From an uncultured Alphaproteobacteria bacterium (GTDB lineage: Bacteria; Pseudomonadota; Alphaproteobacteria; Caulobacterales; Parvularculaceae), in assembly GCA_937895955.1 (NCBI GenBank), contig CALAZI010000013.1, positions 1 to 26,393 on the forward strand: 26,393 bases of DNA, read 5' to 3'. The number at the start of each line of letters is the position of its first letter. Position 1 is the first letter of the stretch. The notes under the pieces were generated by a model that searched no databases, was not told the DNA's origin, and worked only from the letters and a program-made list of their open reading frames with translations. Positions 7,852 to 13,911 of this stretch are shown here, one piece after another. Position numbers and translations under genes: made by a program.

Positions 7852-7875
7852 AGCCGTTCGGAGGGGTGAACGGCT
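7852..7875 (-). terminator. Second hairpin between convergent genes
   Basis: AGCCGTTC (7852-7859) and GAACGGCT (7868-7875) form a perfect 8-bp stem around an 8-base loop. It lies 3 bases beyond the first hairpin and 21 bases from the stop of the convergent PEP-CTERM gene, so it probably serves the minus-strand transcript. No T-run follows it on the minus strand. Confidence 0.45.
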
Positions 7876-7896
7876 GGGGGGATTGCGCGGCGGACG

Positions 7897-8490
7897 TCAG
7901 GCGAACGAAAGGCCCTTAAAGCGCCGCGCGCCGCGGAGCGTTTTCATCCGCCATCCGACGCCGGCGAAGCCGAGCATCAAGAGCGCCCAGGCGACAGGTT
8001 CGGGCGCGTTCGAGACGCCGCTGACGCCGTCAAGCAGCGCGCCGGGCGCGTTGAAGGATGCAGCGTTGCGGAAGCGCAGCAACGAGCATCCTGTTCCCGA
8101 AACAGACGAGCACAGCGCCGTGAGATCGGCGTTGAGAACGCCGCCGGCGCCCATATCGACGAGCACGAACTCGCCGGAGAACGTCGCAACGCCGCCGATG
8201 ACCTCGCCGATTGAAACGGCGAGGACGTTGAAGGCGGGCGATGAAGCGAGAGGGAGCAGGCTCGCGGCGATCGACTGCCCGGTCAGGGGATTTGCGAATT
8301 GAAGAACAAGATCTCCGCCGGACGCGATCAGAGCGGCTGAGCCGTCAGCGCCGAACAGCGCGTTATTGGCGTTCGTGACGCCGCTCTGACTGTACACCGA
8401 CGCTGCGTAAACTGTCGTCGCTGCGCGCGCCGGGAACGCAGCGAGCATCGCCGCCAGAACGACGATGATTATGCGGGTCGCCATTGTCAT
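7897..8490 (-). CDS. PEP-CTERM surface protein (paralogue A)
   Basis: The 197-residue product has a signal peptide (about 1-23, ending ARA before ATT), a beta-rich body and a C-terminal sorting signal from about residue 163: PEPVAW, a hydrophobic LLMLGFAGVGW helix, then a basic tail. This is the PEPxxW form of PEP-CTERM, recognised by exosortase, which cuts and attaches such proteins to the outer surface or matrix. The body has two cysteines (ALCSS, GCSLLRF) and a VSIGEVIGGVATFS block shared with the next gene. The ATG at 8490 is preceded by AAGGAG at 6 nt; an upstream ATG at 8529 lacks this. The body family is unknown to me. Confidence 0.85.
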   Translation of the reverse strand: MTMATRIIIVVLAAMLAAFPARAATTVYAASVYSQSGVTNANNALFGADGSAALIASGGDLVLQFANPLTGQSIAASLLPLASSPAFNVLAVSIGEVIGGVATFSGEFVLVDMGAGGVLNADLTALCSSVSGTGCSLLRFRNAASFNAPGALLDGVSGVSNAPEPVAWALLMLGFAGVGWRMKTLRGARRFKGLSFA

Positions 8491-8607
8491 GGCATTCTCC
8501 TTGGACGTGACATTGCCACGCCCCCCCATTCAGCGGGTTGGAGATTAGTTAGGCTCTTTTAAAGGAAGCTTGCCGAAACCTTAACAATTCGAGCGATCAG
8601 GCCGTTT

Positions 8608-9177
8608 CTAGGCGAGCGCCCGGACAACGACTTTGCGGCCGTTTTTCAGCCGCCAGGTCGTCGCGCCGAAGCCGAGCAGCATCAACCCCCAAACGGAAGG
8701 CTCCGGCGTCACGCCCAGCACGCCGTCAAGCGCAAAACCGCTTCCCGGCGCGCCGTTGACGGTGATCCGCAGAAGCGAGCAGCGATTGGTCGGCGAAAGC
8801 GCCGAACAGGCGCTCATCAGGTTAAGCGCGAAGTTCGGGCCAAGGCCGGCCGGCAAGGCCGTATTTGCGGAAAAAGTCGCGACCCCGCCGATCACTTCTC
8901 CGACAGCGATTTGCACATTCGTTCCAGGCGTCAGTCTGAGGCCGGTTATCAACGCGCCAGCGCCTGTGATCGGCTGACCAAACTGGAGGACGAGCCGGCT
9001 GCCGCCCGGGACGCGCAAGATCGTCGTCGACAAGCCGTCTGCGGCGCCGAGCCCATTCGCCGGCGCGATTACTGTTCCCGACGTCGAAAAAACCGAAGCG
9101 CCGAACACCGTCGTGGCGGCATGCGCCGGCGAGAACAGCGTTGCTGACAGAATGATCGCGGCGAAGATGGCACGCAT
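8608..9177 (-). CDS. PEP-CTERM surface protein (paralogue B)
   Basis: The 189-residue product has the same design as its downstream neighbour: signal peptide (about 1-20, ending AHA before ATTVFGASVFS), a body with the matching block VAVGEVIGGVATFS-like (QIAVGEVIGGVATFS), two cysteines (SACSAL, RCSLLRI), and a PEPSVW sorting signal at about residue 158 followed by a GLMLLGFGATTW helix and a basic tail. The two genes are clearly tandem duplicates that have diverged strongly. I chose the ATG at 9177 for its GGAG ribosome site at 6 nt and because the signal peptide begins there; an ATG at 9195 is upstream. About 117 nt separate it from paralogue A. Confidence 0.85.
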   Translation of the reverse strand: MRAIFAAIILSATLFSPAHAATTVFGASVFSTSGTVIAPANGLGAADGLSTTILRVPGGSRLVLQFGQPITGAGALITGLRLTPGTNVQIAVGEVIGGVATFSANTALPAGLGPNFALNLMSACSALSPTNRCSLLRITVNGAPGSGFALDGVLGVTPEPSVWGLMLLGFGATTWRLKNGRKVVVRALA

Positions 9178-9371
9178 AGGCGCTCCGATGCACACTGGAG
9201 AATGTTAATGCGCCTTCGGCAATTAAAACTTTCGCAAAATACATGGTGAACGCGATGAAAATCCGTCTACGGCGCCGCAATCACCGACTTTGACAAGGCC
9301 GTGAGGTCTCTGGCGCGAGGGCCGCGCGTGAGTTAGGTAAACGCATCTTTCACCATGTCACGGCCCTTTCC

Positions 9372-9968
9372 ATGATCTTCCGCCGCAATGCGTTCGCGAT
9401 TGTAGCCGCCGCCATCGCCGCAACGATGGTTTCCAATGCCGCCGCCGAAAGCGAAAAGGAAGCGACCGCGGTTTTCGCCGGCGGGTGTTTCTGGTGCGTC
9501 GAATCCGACTTTGAAAAACTGGAGGGCGTCAGCGAAGTCGTTTCCGGCTATTCGGGCGGCCTTCTTGAAAATCCGACCTACAAGAATCATGACGGGCATC
9601 TCGAAGCCGCCGAGATTTATTACGATCCCGGCGTCGTTTCCTATCGCGAGCTTGTCGACTATCTCTTGCGCCACATCGACCCGCTGGACGAGGGCGGCCA
9701 GTTCTGCGATCGCGGCCATTCATACACGAGCGCGATTTTCGCCGCCAATGCGGATGAATGGGCCGAAGCGCAGGCCGCCGTCGAAGAAGCCGAAAGAGAG
9801 CTCGGACGAAAAATCGTCACGCCGATACTGGACAAAAGCGCATTCTGGCGCGCCGAAGAATATCATCAGGATTATTACAAGAAGAATCCGCTGCGGTACC
9901 GTTATTATCGCACCGCATGCCGCCGCGATGCGCGCGTGCGCGCAATCTGGGGATCAACCGATCACTAG
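9372..9968 (+). CDS. msrA: Exported peptide-methionine (S)-S-oxide reductase MsrA
   Basis: MsrA reduces methionine-S-sulfoxide in damaged proteins. The catalytic motif GCFWC lies at residues 38-42, followed by the family blocks VVSGYSGG, YDPGVVSYRELV, DRGHSYTSAIF and EEYHQDYYKKNP. Residues 1-25 form a signal peptide (IFRRN, hydrophobic core, NAAA), so this copy should work in the periplasm. A further cysteine near the C-terminus (TACRRD) could serve as a resolving cysteine. Its stop codon overlaps the stop codon of the convergent P-type ATPase gene through the shared bases CTAG. The start is the first ATG before the signal peptide; the ribosome site is not obvious. Confidence 0.93.
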   Translation: MIFRRNAFAIVAAAIAATMVSNAAAESEKEATAVFAGGCFWCVESDFEKLEGVSEVVSGYSGGLLENPTYKNHDGHLEAAEIYYDPGVVSYRELVDYLLRHIDPLDEGGQFCDRGHSYTSAIFAANADEWAEAQAAVEEAERELGRKIVTPILDKSAFWRAEEYHQDYYKKNPLRYRYYRTACRRDARVRAIWGSTDH

Positions 9969-12448
9969 GCCGCCGCGCGTTTGCGGCGAGCGAATATGAA
10001 TTTCAGCGCCTCAAGCGCAAACAACGCGGCCGCGCCGGCGCTCGCCGAGATTGCCATCTGCGGGAGCGAAAGCGCGCCGAAACCGAACAGCTCGCGCCCG
10101 TATTCGAAAGCGAAAATCGCCGACAACACGGCGACGACAAAAACGGAAACCGCCGCAAGCGCGCGATTGGGCGAAAAAAACGCGCGCAAGAGCGACGCGC
10201 TGTAGGTCCGGTTCGCAAGAATGAGCGCGAACACGACGGCGACGATGGCGACGAACGTCATGGCGCGAACCGTCTCTTCCGGAAGTCCCTGAGCGATCAT
10301 GACGAGGTAAACCGCAGCAATCGCTGAAAATGCGACGCCGCCTTCAAACACGCTCCACAAGGCCAGCCGCCGGGTCAACAACGGCTCTTTCGGCGGCCGC
10401 GGCGGGCGTCGCATGACATCGGCCTCCTCCTTTTCCGCCTCCAGCACCAAGGAGCAGACGGGATCAATCACCATCTCGAGAAACGCGATGTGAACAGGCC
10501 CGAAAATGATCGGGAGACCCGTCAAGAGCGGAAACAACGCCATGCCGGCGATCGGAATGTGAACCGACAGGATGAAGCTTGTCGCCTTGCGAAGATTATC
10601 GTGGATGCGGCGGCCGAGCCGCAAGGTTTTGACGATGGCGCCGAAATCATCGTCCAGCAAAACGATCGCCGAGGCCTCGCGCGCGACATCCGATCCGCGC
10701 CCGCCCATGGCGACGCCGATATGCGAAGCCTTGAGCGCCGGCGCATCATTGACGCCGTCGCCGGTCATCGCGACGATTTCCCCGTCGGCTTTCAGCGCAT
10801 TGACGATGCGCAGCTTCTGCTCCGGGCGAACGCGCGCGAAAATCGTCGCGTTGCGTGCGGCGTCGGCGAGCGCGGCGTCGTCCATAGCCGCGATCGCATC
10901 GCCGGTGACGATATCGTCTCCGTCAATACCGGCCTGTTTAGCGATGGCGCGCGCCGTCGCCGGGTAATCGCCCGTGATCATGACGACGCGAACGCCGGCG
11001 GCTCGACATTCAGCGACCGCCGCCGCCGCGGTTTCCCGTATCGGATCGGCGAGCCCGACGAGCCCGGAGAACTGAAGCGCGAACTGACGCGGCGCATCGG
11101 GCAAAGCGCCCGCATGAGCGCCGCGTGCGAGAGCCAGCACGCGCAGACCGTCCCGGGCCATCTCGTCCACGAATTCAACGATCTTCGCTTTCTCCGGCTC
11201 CTCGACGCGGCAGAGCTCGATAATCGCTTCAGGCGCGCCCTTGGCGGCGACGCACGTCTTCCCCTCTTCGTCGCGCCAGACCTGCGTCACGGCGAGCAAA
11301 CCCGTCGAAAGGCCGTAGGTTCTCACCAGTTCGACATTCGGCGGCACGGCGCCGATTTCTCCCGCAAGGCGTCGGATCGCCTTTTCCATCGGGTCGAACG
11401 GGTCGCGCGCGCTCGCCAGCGCCGCCGTTTCGATCATCGGCGCAAACTCGTTCCTGCGCACCAAATCGCCGTCGGCGCGCACGCCCTCTGCGGAAACAAG
11501 CGCTTCGACGCTCATCCTGTTTTCAGTCAGCGTCCCGGTCTTGTCTGTGCAAAGAACTGTCGCTGCGCCGAGCGATTCGATTGCGGCCGCCTTGCGCGTC
11601 AGCACGCGCGCGCGCGAAATCCGCCATGCGCCCATCGCCATAAAAACCGTCAGAACAACGGGAAATTCCTCCGGCAGCAGCGACATGCCGAGCGCGATGC
11701 CGGCGAGCAGCGCGTCGAGCCATCCGCCGCGGAAGAACCCGTAGAGAAGCGTTGCGGCGACACAGGCCGCCGCGCCGACAGTCCCGAATATCCGGACGAG
11801 CCGCCGCATCTCGCGCTGCATCCGCGGCGGTTCGAAATCGAGCGCATGGAGCGATGCGCCGATTTTTCCAATTTCGCTGCTCGCGCCGGTCGCCGTTGCG
11901 ACCGCAGTCCCGGCGCCGCTGACGACGAGCGAACCGGAATAAACATCCTGATCCTTATCGCCTTTCGAAACCGGCGCGGATTCGCCCGTCAGCAACGATT
12001 CATCCGTCTGGAGATGCGTCGACTCGACGATGCGCGCATCGGCGGGCACGCGATCGCCTTCGCTGAGGATGAGAAGATCGCCGCGAACGACTTCCCGCCC
12101 CGCGATGCGTTTTCTGACGCCGTCGCGAATGACAAGGGCGCGCGGACTGGTCAGATCGCGCAGCGTTTCAAGAACGCGCTCGGTTCGCGCTTCCTGAACA
12201 GCCGTGATGATGATCGACAGGGACGCGAAAGCGAGCAGCATCGCCGCTTCCGTCCGGTCGCCCAACAGCAGATAGATCAGGCCGCCCGCAAGCAGCAGCG
12301 CGAGCATCGGCTCGCGGATGACCTCGCCGATGATCTTGAACGCCGACCGGCGGCCGCCATGCGGCAATTCATTGAAGCCGTCGGTCTCAAGACGTCGCGC
12401 CGCCTCCGCGTCGCTGAGGCCGCCGCCAAGGGGCGCCGGTCCGCTCAT
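9965..12448 (-). CDS. P-type cation-transporting ATPase (P2-like)
   Basis: The product of about 827 residues is a P-type ion pump: N-terminal cation-ATPase domain, actuator motif TGES (about 154-157), M4 motif LLPEEFPVVL (about 257-266), phosphorylation motif DKTGTLTENRM (catalytic Asp about 302), hinge TGDGVND (about 562-568) and a C-terminal group of membrane helices. The organisation is that of Ca2+-ATPase-like P2 pumps, but M4 carries PEEFP instead of PEGLP and M6 carries IDP, so the ion cannot be named. No heavy-metal-binding domain or CPC motif is present, which argues against P1B. The ATG at 12448 starts 25 bp after the stop of the agmatine deiminase gene. Confidence 0.9.
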   Translation of the reverse strand: MSGPAPLGGGLSDAEAARRLETDGFNELPHGGRRSAFKIIGEVIREPMLALLLAGGLIYLLLGDRTEAAMLLAFASLSIIITAVQEARTERVLETLRDLTSPRALVIRDGVRKRIAGREVVRGDLLILSEGDRVPADARIVESTHLQTDESLLTGESAPVSKGDKDQDVYSGSLVVSGAGTAVATATGASSEIGKIGASLHALDFEPPRMQREMRRLVRIFGTVGAAACVAATLLYGFFRGGWLDALLAGIALGMSLLPEEFPVVLTVFMAMGAWRISRARVLTRKAAAIESLGAATVLCTDKTGTLTENRMSVEALVSAEGVRADGDLVRRNEFAPMIETAALASARDPFDPMEKAIRRLAGEIGAVPPNVELVRTYGLSTGLLAVTQVWRDEEGKTCVAAKGAPEAIIELCRVEEPEKAKIVEFVDEMARDGLRVLALARGAHAGALPDAPRQFALQFSGLVGLADPIRETAAAAVAECRAAGVRVVMITGDYPATARAIAKQAGIDGDDIVTGDAIAAMDDAALADAARNATIFARVRPEQKLRIVNALKADGEIVAMTGDGVNDAPALKASHIGVAMGGRGSDVAREASAIVLLDDDFGAIVKTLRLGRRIHDNLRKATSFILSVHIPIAGMALFPLLTGLPIIFGPVHIAFLEMVIDPVCSLVLEAEKEEADVMRRPPRPPKEPLLTRRLALWSVFEGGVAFSAIAAVYLVMIAQGLPEETVRAMTFVAIVAVVFALILANRTYSASLLRAFFSPNRALAAVSVFVVAVLSAIFAFEYGRELFGFGALSLPQMAISASAGAAALFALEALKFIFARRKRAAA

Positions 12449-12473
12449 GCGAAAAGACGAGCCGCCATGCGCG

Positions 12474-13544
12474 CTACCGTTTGGGCTGCTGCTGGCTGAT
12501 GCAGTGGAACGAACCGCCGCCGGTGAGCAAATGCGATGAGTCGATGGCGTAGAAATGCGGGCGGTCCACATGCCTCTCCAGGATTTCAAGGCATTCAAGC
12601 GCCGACTCATCCTCGCCGGTCAGGCCGCCATAGGACGGCATGACAAGCGAGTGATTGGCGATGTAAAAATTCATATGGCTTGCGGGAACGGTCTTGCCGT
12701 CAAGATCGGCGCGGCCCGGCGACGGGATTTCGATGATTTCAAGCGCCCGGCCCTGCGCGTCATGCGCGCCTTCAAGCGTCTTCCTGATCGCGGCGAAGAC
12801 TGCGGCGTTCGGATCGTTCTTGCCGTTCGCCTTCATGCAAACGACTTTCCCCGGCGCGATGAACCGCGCGATGTTATCGACATGGCCGTCCGTGTGATCG
12901 CCGATCATGCCGTCATCAAGCCAGATGACTTTTTCTACGCCGAGCGCTTCTTTCAGAACGCCTTCGACATCTTTTTCCGACAGGGACGGATTGCGGTTCT
13001 TGTTGAGGAGGCATTGGCGCGTCGTAATGCAGCTTCCCTCGCCATCGACCTCAATCGCGCCGCCTTCCGCGACAAGCCCGTCGAAACGATGCAGCCTTGC
13101 GCCGGCTTTTTCAGCGACGAGGCCGGCGATCTTGTCATCCGACGGCAGAAGATATTTCCCGCCCCAGCCGTTGAAGCGAAAGGCGCTGGCGTTGACGCCG
13201 GCCGCGCCGTCGTCGACGAAGATCGGTCCCGTATCGCGCAGCCAGATGTCGCCGATCGGCGCCTCATGGAGCCGCACCAGCGACGGGTCAGGCAGAGCGA
13301 GGCGCATCGCCTCGGCGGCGATGCGCGCATCGGGGCCGCGCACCAGCAATTCGACCCGCTCGCCGCGCGTCTTTTCGCCCTTTTCATCGCCGGGATCGGG
13401 AAAACAGATGGCGCTGACAAGCTCGGCGACCTCCGCCTGGGCCGGCGCCAGATCGTCCTCCCAGAGATCGGCGGCTGACGGCCAACCGACCCAGACGGCT
13501 TCGTGCGTCATCCATTCCGCCGGCTGTCTACGAGGCGATTTCAT
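12474..13544 (-). CDS. aguA: Agmatine deiminase (PAD_porph family)
   Basis: Agmatine deiminase turns agmatine into N-carbamoylputrescine and ammonia, a step of arginine-to-putrescine conversion. The 356-residue product shows WVGWP (about 18-22), WLRDTGP (101-107), EGGAIEVDG (160-168), the catalytic-histidine region GDHTDGHVDN (215-224) and the nucleophile near the end in GGGSFHCISQQQP (Cys about 348). These are the guanidino-modifying enzyme residues in order. A carbamoylputrescine amidase gene (aguB), the usual partner, is not in this window. The start ATG at 13544 follows AAAGGA at 11 nt; the open frame to 13793 would run into the opposite-strand riboswitch region. The P-type ATPase gene follows by 25 bp. 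Confidence 0.92.
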   Translation of the reverse strand: MKSPRRQPAEWMTHEAVWVGWPSAADLWEDDLAPAQAEVAELVSAICFPDPGDEKGEKTRGERVELLVRGPDARIAAEAMRLALPDPSLVRLHEAPIGDIWLRDTGPIFVDDGAAGVNASAFRFNGWGGKYLLPSDDKIAGLVAEKAGARLHRFDGLVAEGGAIEVDGEGSCITTRQCLLNKNRNPSLSEKDVEGVLKEALGVEKVIWLDDGMIGDHTDGHVDNIARFIAPGKVVCMKANGKNDPNAAVFAAIRKTLEGAHDAQGRALEIIEIPSPGRADLDGKTVPASHMNFYIANHSLVMPSYGGLTGEDESALECLEILERHVDRPHFYAIDSSHLLTGGGSFHCISQQQPKR

Positions 13545-13580
13545 CAGCGTTAACGTCCTTTGCGGCGCTGCGGCCGCGCG

Positions 13581-13609
13581 TTGATCCGTTTCAAAGCCGC
13601 GGCTATATA
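13581..13609 (+). promoter_or_regulatory. Candidate promoter for the FMN-riboswitch operon
   Basis: TTGATC (13581-13586) and TATATA (13604-13609) are separated by 17 bases, a good sigma-70 layout, about 30 bases before the aptamer. Copies of the palindrome CCGCGG lie immediately before and shortly after the -10 box (13598-13603 and 13615-13620), which may be chance or an operator. Confidence 0.5.
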
Positions 13610-13637
13610 ACCAACCGCGGTTCAATCCGCGAGATAG

Positions 13638-13789
13638 GATCTTCGGGGCGGGGCGGAAGTCCCCACCGGCGGTGATTCGGCTGAAAACCGATAAGCCCGC
13701 GAGCCGAGCGAGAGGACCGAATTCTTCCCGCAGAGCAGGATCTGGTGAGACTCCAGAGCCGACGGTCATAGTCCGGATGAGAGAAGATC
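13638..13789 (+). ncRNA. FMN riboswitch (RFN element)
   Basis: The segment carries the conserved FMN aptamer blocks in order: GATCTTCGGGGCGGGG, CCCCACCGGCGGTGAT, AAGCCCGCGAGC, CAGGATCTGGTGAGA, CCAGAGCCGACGGTCATAGTCCGGATGAGAGAAGATC (given here only as landmarks: GCCGACGGT and GTCCGGATG near 13758-13779). The closing P1 stem pairs GATCTTC (13638-13644) with GAAGATC (13783-13789). FMN binding to this RNA normally lowers expression of riboflavin synthesis or uptake genes. Here the downstream genes are a TonB-dependent receptor and an MFS transporter. It is transcribed away from the divergent agmatine deiminase gene. Confidence 0.97.
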
Positions 13790-13877
13790 GCATTGGCGTT
13801 GCGCCCTCGCGCGCGAACGCGGCTGCGCGTCAATGCGCAGACGACGTTCCGACCGGGCGCGAAGCGCCTGTGTCCGC

Positions 13878-13911
13878 CCCGACTTTCCGCTCGCGAAGTC
13901 GGGATTTTTTT
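13878..13911 (+). terminator. Intrinsic terminator / expression platform of the FMN riboswitch
   Basis: CCCGACTT (13878-13885) pairs perfectly with AAGTCGGG (13896-13903), 10-base loop, followed by A and seven T at 13905-13911. The last T is directly followed by the ATG of the receptor gene. The only Shine-Dalgarno-like bases (GGGA, 13901-13904) are in or next to the 3' arm, so the hairpin could both stop transcription and hide the ribosome site. Confidence 0.85.

Noticed and set aside
10490..12499. 669-codon plus-strand open frame opposite the P-type ATPase
   Set aside because: Its translation is rich in R, A, D and H without any domain, and the other strand encodes a complete ATPase with all motifs. 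Such long antisense frames are common in GC-rich DNA.
13672..13911. N-terminal extension of the TonB receptor frame through the riboswitch, including an ATG at 13777
   Set aside because: It would encode the aptamer and terminator as protein and put a basic stretch before a normal signal peptide. The ATG at 13912 fits the signal peptide.
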